From: a virus
Reading direction: 5' to 3' (one strand)
Virus record (IMG/VR): IMGVR_UViG_3300023184_000461
Span: 1 to 26,217 of that record
DNA length: 26,217 nucleotides
This document shows, piece after piece, positions 9,129 to 17,448 of the stretch. The notes under the pieces were generated by a model that saw only the letters and a list, made by a program, of their open reading frames with translations, had not been told where the DNA came from and did not search any database. Position numbers and translations under genes: made by a program. The first letter of the stretch is position 1; each line of letters starts with the position of its first letter.

Positions 9129-10808
9129 TTACCGACTTAGATTGTTAATCTGTACATTTCCGGACGCCCCATAAGATTTATTTAATCCTCCTCCGATATT
9201 TAGAGATCCATCACGATTATTACCACCAACTAATTGAGTTGTTGATGATTTTGAACACTTCAATTGAAATACTTCAATATTATATGTACCTTCGCCACTT
9301 CTTCCATCCGCAATATCAATTATTGCGGTATAGTTATTAGAAGAATTTGGTTGTTGGCTAATTTGTACAGATCCACGACCTGCCCACTTGATAGTCAAAT
9401 TAGTATTATAGGATCCAATACCATTATTAGAAAATTCACTAACAGTACGTGGTAATGTACCATGATATTGTTCATTAGAATATGTTACATTAGTTCCACG
9501 TAATGTAATGCGTAACGTATGATCAACATTACCTGTAAACTTAAATACACTCTTCGGATTAATACAGTCTTCGGATGTATTTTGTATTGATTGGACTCCA
9601 CCGGAACATTCATTATAGTCTTTCTGATTATAAGCATAACGACTCGTCCAAATAATACGACCGTCATATGAAATTAATGCGGCAACTGAATGTGGTCCTC
9701 CCCAGTTCTTATAAAACAATTCAACGGTCTTCCACCCTTCAGTTAACTGAATCGCTTTTGGATGATCGCCCTGATAGTTTTCCAACTGTGAGGCATATGG
9801 AGATTGAGCAGTAACACTTGTTAGATCAATATATTTTACACCATCGATTGCCATGTATCCGGAATTATCTACAGAGTACTTTAATGTATACGTTCCAGTC
9901 GTTGGAATATACACTTGATATGTTAGTGTATCAGACGATTCGACTTGGAAAGATTCCCCAACTTTTTCACTATACACACCATAACTATACATCATTGGAC
10001 TCTTACCAACTCCGTATGATGGCCATACATTATCATACTTACCAAATGGATAGTATTTTTCAACGCATGAAACCAACGACGGAATAACTTTTTGAACAGC
10101 AAGTTGATGTACAGGAACAGACATGACCACAGTCACAGGTTTAACATCTTGTATTAAACTCACAGGAGCAACTGGTTTTAGTGGAGGAGGAGTTGGATCA
10201 AAAAACTCTGTAGGTGGTGAAAATTGAATATCAGACTGACGTTCACATTGTTGTGGCGATGGTATCAATCCTTTTTGAGCACCAGTTAGTTCTGTTGATG
10301 TCGTCTCTGTAGAAGTAGATGTTGTTGATGTAACGTTAACTGTACCAGAACCCAATCCGGTAGATGATGCGTCCGATTGTACTGCTGCTGCAGATTTTAA
10401 TGGCAAGTATGGAAATACTGTATTGAAATCGGATGACAATTTTCCTTCACCCGCTTTAATACGAAGTCCAATAATAATATCTTTACTTGCAGAAATAAGA
10501 GCGTCTTTACCAGACGAATTGGCCATATTTGACAACTCAGATGTAAGACTATTGATTTGGGATTGAAGGGTTGTTTTTTCAGATTTCAAAGTAGATACGA
10601 CGGCGTTTTCTTTAACGGGAATATCCTTGAACTCTTCAATATCAACCGTATAAATGTTTGATACCGAATTATTTTCATACACTTCACGTGTGAGTGTTAC
10701 GGCCAAATACTTCTCAGTAGAATCAACTATAACTAAATTGCCGTATTCATCAAACTGGTTAGTATATGAACCATCACTTTTAAATGTACTTTGTATATCT
10801 GTAATCAT
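9129..10808 (-). CDS. Baseplate-associated protein with PA14/GLEYA-like carbohydrate-binding domain
   Basis: 559 residues. Parts in order: residues 1-66, a small beta region; about 68-98, a short coiled coil (LKSEKTTLQSQINSLTSEL), which could trimerise; 140-176, a Ser/Thr-rich linker; 196-216, a Pro-rich stretch (SPPTEFFDPTPPPLKPVAP); about 265-390, a PA14/GLEYA-like beta-sandwich with GTYTLKYSVDNSGYMAIDG, then GWKTVELFYKNWGG and ALISYDGRIIW; then a second beta domain from 410 and a Gly/Asn-rich tail. PA14-type domains commonly bind sugars, so an adhesive role at the baseplate rim is inferred. The ATG overlaps the stop of the upstream DNRLRE-like gene by 4 nt, so the two are probably translationally coupled. 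The domain call rests on pattern only. Confidence 0.7.
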   Translation of the reverse strand: MITDIQSTFKSDGSYTNQFDEYGNLVIVDSTEKYLAVTLTREVYENNSVSNIYTVDIEEFKDIPVKENAVVSTLKSEKTTLQSQINSLTSELSNMANSSGKDALISASKDIIIGLRIKAGEGKLSSDFNTVFPYLPLKSAAAVQSDASSTGLGSGTVNVTSTTSTSTETTSTELTGAQKGLIPSPQQCERQSDIQFSPPTEFFDPTPPPLKPVAPVSLIQDVKPVTVVMSVPVHQLAVQKVIPSLVSCVEKYYPFGKYDNVWPSYGVGKSPMMYSYGVYSEKVGESFQVESSDTLTYQVYIPTTGTYTLKYSVDNSGYMAIDGVKYIDLTSVTAQSPYASQLENYQGDHPKAIQLTEGWKTVELFYKNWGGPHSVAALISYDGRIIWTSRYAYNQKDYNECSGGVQSIQNTSEDCINPKSVFKFTGNVDHTLRITLRGTNVTYSNEQYHGTLPRTVSEFSNNGIGSYNTNLTIKWAGRGSVQISQQPNSSNNYTAIIDIADGRSGEGTYNIEVFQLKCSKSSTTQLVGGNNRDGSLNIGGGLNKSYGASGNVQINNLSR

Positions 10809-12475
10809 CTTACTACTTTGAAATAAGTATTGTTATCAAACACTTCCACAGCGCCATTTACTTCGGTTTTAATCAAAATCTTAAAATATCTTTCCTGAGG
10901 CAATCCTGACATATCCAACATAAAGTAATTACCATTTGAATCACAACTCAACTTACTACCATCATCAAAGTCAATAATTACTTCTTCAGTTTCCGTGTCT
11001 TTGATTGAATAATAAGAATCGGTTGGTAAATATTTTGGAGTCAAATAAGATGTTTGTTGAGTAGATTTTGTAAAATTCTTCAATATAAAACGTTCTCTTG
11101 CAAATACGTTAATTCTAGCAACACTATCATTATTGTATTGTTTTTTAACATTTTTTAATACGACAGTTAATTGAACATCGTCTGAAATTGGACTCAAACT
11201 GCCAGTGTTATATGTACTATCATCATATACCACATCCAAATACGGAGTGTAAATTGTATTTGTTTCTTTACTGTAGAATCCAATATTGCCGTTTGATACA
11301 TTTTGAGTATTTAACTCCTCAGATGTAAGCAAAATAAATCCTTCATTTGGTATACATCCACACATCCACGATTTAACAACCGGGGTTACCTCCATCTTAA
11401 TATCAGATGCCTCATATGAAAAACTTTGAGACATGATTAAAGAACTACCTGTAACAAGAGTTGAACAGAAACTTGATGTTGGAACCGTTACTGTATTTGG
11501 AACTGAATAGTACCATGTACCACCTCCATTACGAAATGCATATGATTTATTCGACTCATTTGTCAAATAGTTGTACATATCGTTTGTTGGTTCAAATGGA
11601 TACCAATTTGTTCCTTCAGAAAAATCTTTATACAACCAACTCGCTCCAATAGTGGAACCATCATCAGCATATCTTCCGGTTCCCATTTCCCAACTTTGAC
11701 TAATTGGATATGAATAAATTGTATAATCCAATGGAAGTTCTTGTTGTTTTAAAACTTTCATGTTTAAAACAAACTTCGGATCAACAATGTCACCAGATGC
11801 TATAGAACTTGATATAGAAGATACATCAAATTTCAACAATGTTCTACTAAATTTTGAATTGGTGACAAATGAAAATCTAGGATTATAGTAACTATAACTT
11901 CCAGACATATCACCTTCTAGATTTCCAGAAACACCATATAAGCTTCCAGAAAACACTATGATGGTTCCATTGAAACTACCAGATACATCACCATTTACAT
12001 TCGATCCGGATACACTTCCTGATAAATTAGTAACACTTCCACTAACGTGTGTTAACGATATCGTTTGTGACGTATATGTATTTCCGTTCAATACAGCGTT
12101 TGAAACATATCCGGAAATACTTCCAGTCACATTTCCTGTAAATAGTGACGAGCTAAAATCTGCACAAGATGATGTAGGATTTACTGTGCCTAATACAGAT
12201 CCATATGAAATTGTTGTTGCGTCAGAATCGTCAGATATAATTACATTTGTTGTAGTTCCTGACAAATATCCCACTAACGATCCAGTGTAATTTACTATAT
12301 TGTTTAAAATATAGTTCGTAGAATCTATAGTGCCGTATTGATATTTGACCACCGATTTGGCGGTAGATGCAATACAACTAACATTTAAAAGTTCATCTAT
12401 ACCAAAATTTCTATCAGAAAGATTGGTTAAATTTGTAATGTATGTGTCTTTTGATGGATATATGAAAATATGCAT
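10805..12475 (-). CDS. DNRLRE/CBM96-like structural protein with a Gly/Ser-rich repetitive insert
   Basis: 556 residues. The N-terminus (IYPSKDTYITN, then NFGIDELLNV) and the stretch from residue 211 (RTLLKFDVSSI, VLNMKVLKQQELPLDYTIYSYP, then SQSWEMGTGRY) follow the pattern of DNRLRE/CBM96-type carbohydrate-binding domains (DTYI ... NFG ... L.V ... LLKFDLS). These halves are separated by about 165 residues (41-205) rich in G-x-V/L/I-x-G units such as GNVTGSISGYV and SGSVSGSNVNGDVSGSFNG, suggesting a beta-solenoid-like or extended insert. The C-terminal 130 residues are another beta region (ERYFKILIKTEVNGAVEVFD). The start lies 1 nt after the gp6-like stop. An adhesin or wedge-decorating role is inferred. 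Confidence 0.7.
   Translation of the reverse strand: MHIFIYPSKDTYITNLTNLSDRNFGIDELLNVSCIASTAKSVVKYQYGTIDSTNYILNNIVNYTGSLVGYLSGTTTNVIISDDSDATTISYGSVLGTVNPTSSCADFSSSLFTGNVTGSISGYVSNAVLNGNTYTSQTISLTHVSGSVTNLSGSVSGSNVNGDVSGSFNGTIIVFSGSLYGVSGNLEGDMSGSYSYYNPRFSFVTNSKFSRTLLKFDVSSISSSIASGDIVDPKFVLNMKVLKQQELPLDYTIYSYPISQSWEMGTGRYADDGSTIGASWLYKDFSEGTNWYPFEPTNDMYNYLTNESNKSYAFRNGGGTWYYSVPNTVTVPTSSFCSTLVTGSSLIMSQSFSYEASDIKMEVTPVVKSWMCGCIPNEGFILLTSEELNTQNVSNGNIGFYSKETNTIYTPYLDVVYDDSTYNTGSLSPISDDVQLTVVLKNVKKQYNNDSVARINVFARERFILKNFTKSTQQTSYLTPKYLPTDSYYSIKDTETEEVIIDFDDGSKLSCDSNGNYFMLDMSGLPQERYFKILIKTEVNGAVEVFDNNTYFKVVR
11861..12355 (-). repeat. Gly/Ser repeat insert within the DNRLRE-like gene
   Basis: This stretch encodes residues 41-205 of the DNRLRE-like protein. 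It carries many loosely spaced G-x-hydrophobic-x-G units (GSLVGYLSGT, GNVTGSISGYV, GSVTNLSGSVSG, GSLYGVSGNLEGDMSGS). On the plus strand this shows as recurring 'ccagaNac' / 'acttcc' words. Such short-period repeats suit a beta-solenoid or flexible stalk between two halves of one domain. Confidence 0.55.
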
Positions 12476-12476
12476 A

Positions 12477-14432
12477 TTATACAGCCGTGGCTTTAATATC
12501 TACGTCTGGGTACTTCAACTCAAATACACATGGATCAAGCGACGGATAAATGATTTTGTTAACAATTGCAGCATCAATGTTATATTCAACATTCGAATAG
12601 TTTCCATTTTGTGATGTTAAATTATTTACTTTTAAATGTGCAACTGATTGTACACCCTCTACACGTGCAATTTCCAATTCCAATTGACTCAAGTTAATTG
12701 GTTGATTGAATCCCCACAAATCGATATTGAAAAAGTTCTTGATTGACTGTACACAGTTTGCAAGTACTTCTTTCTTGTTAAAATTATTATATGTTACGAT
12801 CTTAAACTCTACGCCAATGTTGATGATATATCCATCAATCAAATTGATGCCGTCTGTCATCATACGATAACGACTCAAATACTGACGTAAATTATGTAAC
12901 AAAGCAATGTTTGGTTTTGTAAGTTTTTTATCATTATCATAACTTAACAAATACATGTTTACAGCAAATGGATTTTGTAAATTTCCACTTATTTTTCTAT
13001 TACTTAGTACCTGATCAGTTTGTGTAAGTTCACCTTCCACAACTGAATTTGCATTTAAATTGTTATCAGAAATTACCGTTGTTTTTGCAATCGATCCAAA
13101 CTTCGCCGGCATTGCGTAACAACGAGCAATATAATCATCCGCAGTTACAACACGATTTTGAGCAGCAAAAAATGCTGTAGCGTTTTGTTTAATTTCATCT
13201 GTTGATTCTGGTCCATCACCCCCAACAGCAGGAGTATTGTTTTCAGCTGCTAGTGAATTTCTTACAACCTGAAATAAGTTCTGTTCAGCCGTGGATAAAA
13301 TTGAAATGTCATTTTCATACTCGACACTAACAATTCGGTTAATATCATTGGTTTGACTGTTTGACTCAACACCACCACCTACCAAATATTTAATCGTAAA
13401 CTGAGTTCCTTGTTTTGGATATACACCAAACGAATCCGAATTTACTATGTTAGATGGATCGATTGTTGCGTTTAAATTACCTAAATTAGATAAACTTACG
13501 CCTAAAATTTCAGCTGATGGTATAATAATTTCATCATTTACACTGTCATTGCCTGGTCCAAACTCAATGTGTGTCAAATTGTTTTGATCTATATTAGTTA
13601 CAAATTTTCGTTGCGTTCTTAACAATTTAACAATATTCGGTACTGAAGACTGATAACGAATAAATCTATCATCATTTAGTGATGTATTTTCATACGATGT
13701 TAATACAATATCTTGAGCAAGAAAATCGACTTCGTACCATGGAATATTATCTTGATCACGGACATCTAGTATTTCTAATACGTTTGATTCATCCAAATAT
13801 AATTTGTAATATGGTGTACTTTCATTTACAATAAAAGTCTTGGTTACAATCTGACCAGAGATTCCGTTGACGGTTTTCTTAATCAGAAAGAATTGTGGAA
13901 TTCCAAAATCATCACGGGAACTCACTGTTATTTCTCTTGGTGAATTTGTCGTATCCATTGAGAAATCAATCACATCTGTAGTTACAAATCCCACTCCACT
14001 ACTATTGATCAGCTGCATTCCAGCCTTAATGCGTAATGTATATTTTTCATCGGGAATATACTCACCGGACGAGTTTTTAACAGACGGTACTAACTGATAT
14101 ACATCAAAATTTGTTAAAGACGGTCTAGAAACTTTAGGTTTATACCCTAAAAATTTAGACAATGCTAATACGTTTTTACGTTCCTCGGTATAAGGAAACA
14201 AACTTTCTTTGAACTGTTGATCCAAATAAAATGACAAAACATCACCAACGTATGCTGCCATATCTATAAAAATAGTACCCGGCGATGAATCCGAAAAGTC
14301 TTGATAGTTTTTTGGAAAATAAGTTTTGGTATAATCAATCAGGTTTTTCTTGAACTGAGAAAAATCACGGTTCAAATAAGAAACGTCCTTATTTGTTAAC
14401 GGTTTAAATGTTTTCTGTGTATTAGAGGCCAT
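12477..14432 (-). CDS. 6: Baseplate wedge protein, T4 gp6-like (baseplate J-like)
   Basis: 651 residues, close to the T4 gp6 length (660). The N-terminus is diagnostic: DVSYLNRDFSQFKKNLIDY, then FSDSSPGTIFIDMAAYVGDV and LSFYLDQQFKESLFPYTEER. These are hallmarks of gp6/baseplate-J wedge proteins. Later parts include STDEIKQNATAFFAAQNRVV and ADDYIARCYAMPAKFG (the region conserved with Mu gp47/J proteins) and IGVEFKIVTYNNFNKKEVL near the C-terminus. In T4, gp6 dimers form the inner ring of the wedge together with gp25 and gp53 and drive baseplate assembly and conformational change. It lies 2 nt downstream of the gp25-like gene, the conserved order. The ATG at 14432 has a purine-rich GGAAGAT nearby. 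Confidence 0.92.
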   Translation of the reverse strand: MASNTQKTFKPLTNKDVSYLNRDFSQFKKNLIDYTKTYFPKNYQDFSDSSPGTIFIDMAAYVGDVLSFYLDQQFKESLFPYTEERKNVLALSKFLGYKPKVSRPSLTNFDVYQLVPSVKNSSGEYIPDEKYTLRIKAGMQLINSSGVGFVTTDVIDFSMDTTNSPREITVSSRDDFGIPQFFLIKKTVNGISGQIVTKTFIVNESTPYYKLYLDESNVLEILDVRDQDNIPWYEVDFLAQDIVLTSYENTSLNDDRFIRYQSSVPNIVKLLRTQRKFVTNIDQNNLTHIEFGPGNDSVNDEIIIPSAEILGVSLSNLGNLNATIDPSNIVNSDSFGVYPKQGTQFTIKYLVGGGVESNSQTNDINRIVSVEYENDISILSTAEQNLFQVVRNSLAAENNTPAVGGDGPESTDEIKQNATAFFAAQNRVVTADDYIARCYAMPAKFGSIAKTTVISDNNLNANSVVEGELTQTDQVLSNRKISGNLQNPFAVNMYLLSYDNDKKLTKPNIALLHNLRQYLSRYRMMTDGINLIDGYIINIGVEFKIVTYNNFNKKEVLANCVQSIKNFFNIDLWGFNQPINLSQLELEIARVEGVQSVAHLKVNNLTSQNGNYSNVEYNIDAAIVNKIIYPSLDPCVFELKYPDVDIKATAV

Positions 14433-14434
14433 AA

Positions 14435-14824
14435 TTAGTTATCTTCCAAAAACATTTCAATTTGTGTTGTATCGTTGTTCACTGAAATTGTAAGGTTAAT
14501 GTGTAATCTATAAATATCAACGTCCTCTCTTTTTAAAACTTTAACATCAATATTATTGATTGTCACTACCGGTACCCAAAATGTTATATCAGAAGTGAGT
14601 GATTGTTTTACTCGTTGAGCCAACGTTGTATCATTGGGATCAAAAACAAAATTATTCAATGAGTGACCAAACGTGGGTTGCATACGACGTTCTCCTTTTT
14701 TGGTACTCAACAAATTACGAATATTTGTTTTCACCTGTTCTAACGTATATATGGTTTGATTAAAAAAACCACTATTACCGTTTTGAATGGGTAAAGTTAA
14801 TCCTATTGGATACAATGTTGCCAT
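14435..14824 (-). CDS. 25: Baseplate wedge protein, T4 gp25-like
   Basis: 129 residues, matching the T4 gp25 length (132). The family signature is clear: TIYTLEQVKTNIRNLLSTKK, then GERRMQPTFGHSLNNFVFD, then TLAQRVKQSLTSDITFWVP and VVTINNIDV. The E-R-x-M/x-P-x-F/YG core is the conserved gp25/GPW motif. gp25-like proteins sit in the inner baseplate ring, bind gp6 and are thought to start sheath assembly; they are conserved in all contractile tails, including T6SS TssE. The start codon follows the stop of the upstream gene by a single nucleotide (TAAT-ATG), so translational coupling is likely. Confidence 0.95.
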   Translation of the reverse strand: MATLYPIGLTLPIQNGNSGFFNQTIYTLEQVKTNIRNLLSTKKGERRMQPTFGHSLNNFVFDPNDTTLAQRVKQSLTSDITFWVPVVTINNIDVKVLKREDVDIYRLHINLTISVNNDTTQIEMFLEDN

Positions 14825-14825
14825 A

Positions 14826-15248
14826 TTACATCATTCCCACAAGATTTGATGAACCTCCACTACCACGTTTCTTATCCATAGCTTTCATCAACGCAGAATA
14901 GTCTTTTGTTAGTGCCTGGGCGACCGCTGGAGGAGCTTTATCAACATGATCCATGACTGATGATACATTATTCATTCCAGACGAAACTAGGTCACCTTCT
15001 CTTGGAAGACCACCTACCGTTTCATTTAGTGCTTTATTAAGAAGTTCATTATCTGTATATTTCTTGTATTCCTTCTTAACTGTAGGTTGTACTATAGGCT
15101 GTACCGTTGGTTTTTGAGTCACCGGTTTGTTAGGTACAAGTTGGTTTAATTTTGAGGAAAACATCTCAGTCATAATTTGAGGAATCGCTATACGAACCTC
15201 TTCTTGTACTATTTCACGTATGATTTGTTTTAATGTGTCTTTTGTCAT
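14826..15248 (-). CDS. Small unknown protein in the baseplate operon
   Basis: 140 residues from the ATG at 15248 (MTKDTLKQIIREIVQEEV). A longer reading from a GTG at 15287, which abuts the upstream stop, would add 13 hydrophobic residues; I prefer the ATG because the helix beginning MTKDTLKQIIREI looks like a natural N-terminus. Parts: an amphipathic helix (about 1-30) that may be a coiled coil, a Pro/Thr/Val/Gln-rich linker (about 40-60, VQPIVQPTVKK), a middle section with NELLNKALNETVGGLPREG, and a Gly/Ser-rich tail ending GMM. It sits between the hub candidate and gp25. The position suggests a small baseplate or assembly protein. I recognise no family. Confidence 0.7.
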   Translation of the reverse strand: MTKDTLKQIIREIVQEEVRIAIPQIMTEMFSSKLNQLVPNKPVTQKPTVQPIVQPTVKKEYKKYTDNELLNKALNETVGGLPREGDLVSSGMNNVSSVMDHVDKAPPAVAQALTKDYSALMKAMDKKRGSGGSSNLVGMM

Positions 15249-15287
15249 AGTAATATTAAATATCAAAATATATGGTCTGAAATCCAC

Positions 15288-17003
15288 TTATGTTTCAATT
15301 TGACTCTGATCAGAAACTTGTCTTGTTCGTCTATCAAAGTTATTGAATCCACCGGGAACGCCTTCACCCGTCTCAGTATTGATCGTTACTGGCGCTGCAC
15401 CATCTGTTATTGTTCCGCCGTTTTGACCCGGAGCATATCCTCCACCCGTCAAAAACACCCTTCGACTTAACATAGTGGATAATCTATTTTGTATCTTCTC
15501 CAACTCAACCAACTGAACAGGCACTTGTGTGAATGGGGGTTCGGCACCACCTGCATCAGGATGTGAATGGTAATACCAATGAACGTGGGTTTTTAACCAT
15601 TCACACATATCAAATAGTAAATCAACAGTTGTTTGACCCAACAAAGCAGGTTCGTTTGTTTCATCATATTGTCCCAAATAAATCGCAGGACTGTTTATTA
15701 CAGCTTTAGTATTTGTAGTAATTACAACTTGTTCATGGGCATCTACTGTATATTCACTATCGGTTACAATGGCATATCTCTTTTTTGAAAAATGTAATGT
15801 TTCAGAAAATCTACTACTAAAAATAATACGATCTGTATTAATAATAATTTGGTCTTTATTAAGTATGGGATACTTGAACTTAGTTGAATTAGATGGAGCA
15901 AATGCATCAACTTCTTCTCCAGTATCATTTCCCGCAATTCCAAAAATCTTTTTGTAACATGTACTTACAAACTTTGATATAGTACATCCAGATGTAATGT
16001 GAATGGATGTACCATCGTTATTAATATCCTCTAATAAATATCCTCCAGTGTTTCTTTCAGGATGCGTTAAATCGGTTTCATCGATTGGATAGATTTTAGG
16101 AAGTCTTGGATGTAATTGTATTTCCGTTGTCTTTTTCAAAGGACGTTGACGGTTTCTCAATAAAACCATCGGATTGCCACCACCAACCTCATATTTGTTA
16201 TTGAAAAAATTGTTGGTTTTTCTATTTCCAATATTATAATCAGAATACCCTTTTTCAAAATCATGCGTGGGATTCGAATCATATGCCTTATCATTAGAAC
16301 GATTGTCATCGTAGGCAGAAAATCGAAGTGATTGTCCAAAACGACTCTCAATTACATGATCACCTTCAAATCTTTGTAAGGATCTAATATTTGGATTGTG
16401 TAAAAAATATCTTCCTAAAGATCCTTCAAACCCATATCCACCTTCTGCTCTTAACTTACTTAATGGCCCTTTATAATCAATAAACGGATCCGTGTCACTT
16501 TTATACTCTTCACGATTACCCATGTTTGCACCATAAGTTTGTTCAAACGCTACATCAGCGTTATTATTAACAAAATTCTTATAGTTAATTTTTCTAGTGT
16601 AGTATAAATTGTTGTTATACTTTATTATTCCAACAATTTCATTTACTAATGGATATTCAGAAATGTTGTTTTCAAGGGGCATTGCCCATGACAAACCTTC
16701 CTTAGGCAATGTGGTTTGTGAGTTAAGTAATCTAATTTTTGCTCTTCCAATCCACGTATAATCATAGTCATCAATGGTTGGCTTTTTACCAATGTAATTT
16801 TCAGGCCACTGATCTGGGTCCAGATAGTGTCCATTTTCTATTATTTCCGGGTGAGTTTTATCCAATATTATGTCGAGTACGACAGCTGGCTCATATTGAA
16901 AAGACGGTGAAATATCCGTCAATAAAAACTTTAAATCACGTTTTGTTGCCAAAAGATTTACGTCTTTTGACTGATCCATTGCTATAGGTGAATTTCCACT
17001 CAT
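15288..17003 (-). CDS. Baseplate hub/spike candidate with gp5-like OB-fold N-terminus
   Basis: 571 residues. Residues 38-130 (AVVLDIILDKTHPEI, then YTWIGRAKIRLLN, then LSWAMPL and VNEIVGIIKYNN) follow the pattern of the OB-fold of gp5/VgrG-type hub proteins (IGRVKVRI ... LPWA.P ... P.VGE.V). Residues 212-232 (FEGDHVIESRFGQSLRFSAY) and 382-450 (DQIIINTDRIIFSSR, YTVDAHEQVVITT, INSPAIYLGQY) look like beta repeats of a spike. Residues 455-490 hold LLGQTTVDLLFDMCEWLKTH followed by VHWYYHSHPDAGG, with four histidines (473, 475, 479, 481) that could bind a metal. No lysozyme domain is present, unlike T4 gp5. Inferred role: central hub/spike at the tail tip. The family is common in uncultured T4-like phages; the exact assignment is uncertain. 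Confidence 0.7.
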   Translation of the reverse strand: MSGNSPIAMDQSKDVNLLATKRDLKFLLTDISPSFQYEPAVVLDIILDKTHPEIIENGHYLDPDQWPENYIGKKPTIDDYDYTWIGRAKIRLLNSQTTLPKEGLSWAMPLENNISEYPLVNEIVGIIKYNNNLYYTRKINYKNFVNNNADVAFEQTYGANMGNREEYKSDTDPFIDYKGPLSKLRAEGGYGFEGSLGRYFLHNPNIRSLQRFEGDHVIESRFGQSLRFSAYDDNRSNDKAYDSNPTHDFEKGYSDYNIGNRKTNNFFNNKYEVGGGNPMVLLRNRQRPLKKTTEIQLHPRLPKIYPIDETDLTHPERNTGGYLLEDINNDGTSIHITSGCTISKFVSTCYKKIFGIAGNDTGEEVDAFAPSNSTKFKYPILNKDQIIINTDRIIFSSRFSETLHFSKKRYAIVTDSEYTVDAHEQVVITTNTKAVINSPAIYLGQYDETNEPALLGQTTVDLLFDMCEWLKTHVHWYYHSHPDAGGAEPPFTQVPVQLVELEKIQNRLSTMLSRRVFLTGGGYAPGQNGGTITDGAAPVTINTETGEGVPGGFNNFDRRTRQVSDQSQIET

Positions 17004-17004
17004 A

Positions 17005-17373
17005 TTAAGACTTATTAATCTTTATCTCTCCGTTTGCTTTGCTTATCGATTCGATTTCACTCATAATTTGACGTTTTTCTTCGTCAGTTAAAAATCCATT
17101 CGTTTCACCATCAATTCCAATTGTTTGTCGGCTCATAATACGTTGAATAACCGATGCCAATTTAACTAACTGTTCATCATTTTTAACCTGAATATCAAAG
17201 TACTCTCTAATCAATGGTACGATCATTAAAGCGTCATTTGCAGTTTTAATCATCGATCTTAAATCGCTAATCAAAATATCAAGTTGATCACGATTGTTTT
17301 GGGAATTCTTAACAATATCCTTGCACAGATCAGAAAACTTCTTGTTTTTATATATCTCAATATCATTATCCAT
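17005..17373 (-). CDS. Conserved unknown protein heading the baseplate operon
   Basis: 122 residues, mostly helical and acidic/basic mixed, without membrane segments. The sequence (MDNDIEIYKNKKFSDLCKDI; later ALMIVPLIREYFDIQVKN, DEQLVKLASVIQRIM) suggests a compact helical protein. I recall similar small proteins beside the hub gene in related aquatic phages, without a known function. It lies 1 nt before the hub candidate's start and is the first gene after a strong terminator, so transcription of the baseplate block probably starts here; a CTATTTATA motif lies 16 nt before the ATG. A role in tail assembly or as a chaperone for the hub is only a guess from position. Confidence 0.7.
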   Translation of the reverse strand: MDNDIEIYKNKKFSDLCKDIVKNSQNNRDQLDILISDLRSMIKTANDALMIVPLIREYFDIQVKNDEQLVKLASVIQRIMSRQTIGIDGETNGFLTDEEKRQIMSEIESISKANGEIKINKS

Positions 17374-17389
17374 ACTTGGTACTTATTAT

Positions 17390-17397
17390 TATAAATA
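17390..17397 (-). promoter_or_regulatory. TATTTATA start-proximal motif (candidate late promoter for the baseplate block)
   Basis: The coding strand reads TTCTATTTATAATAATAAG, with the motif 16 nt before the ATG of the first gene of the baseplate operon and directly after the sigma-factor terminator. An overlapping TATAATAAT could also serve as a -10 box. It belongs to the six-member TAYTTATA set. Confidence 0.45.
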
Positions 17398-17399
17398 GA

Positions 17400-17425
17400 A
17401 AAACCACTCCTTTTAGAGTGGTTTT
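17400..17425 (-). terminator. Rho-independent terminator after the late sigma-factor gene
   Basis: A perfect 10-bp stem (AAAACCACTC / GAGTGGTTTT) with a 6-nt loop. Read on the minus strand it ends in TTTTTCTATTT, a good U-tract. It lies 24 nt beyond the stop of the gp55-like gene and before the baseplate operon, so it separates the sigma-factor transcript from the structural transcript. Confidence 0.85.
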
Positions 17426-17448
17426 CATTATTTTATTTTATAACACTT

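Noticed and set aside
11958-12290. 110-residue plus-strand frame with Pro/Thr-rich repeats
   Set aside because: The repeats mirror the Gly/Ser-rich insert of the DNRLRE-like gene on the other strand.
12345-12614. 89-residue plus-strand frame across the gp6-like/DNRLRE-like boundary
   Set aside because: It overlaps two well-supported minus-strand genes and has no recognisable protein features; it is a shadow frame.
14508-14515. TATAAATA on the plus strand inside the gp25-like gene (and others near 25386 and 25847)
   Set aside because: They lie within coding sequence and not near starts; a few copies are expected by chance at this base composition.
15249-15287. GTG start that would add 13 residues to the small baseplate-operon protein
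   Set aside because: The added stretch is hydrophobic and unlike the rest, and the internal ATG begins a clean amphipathic helix.
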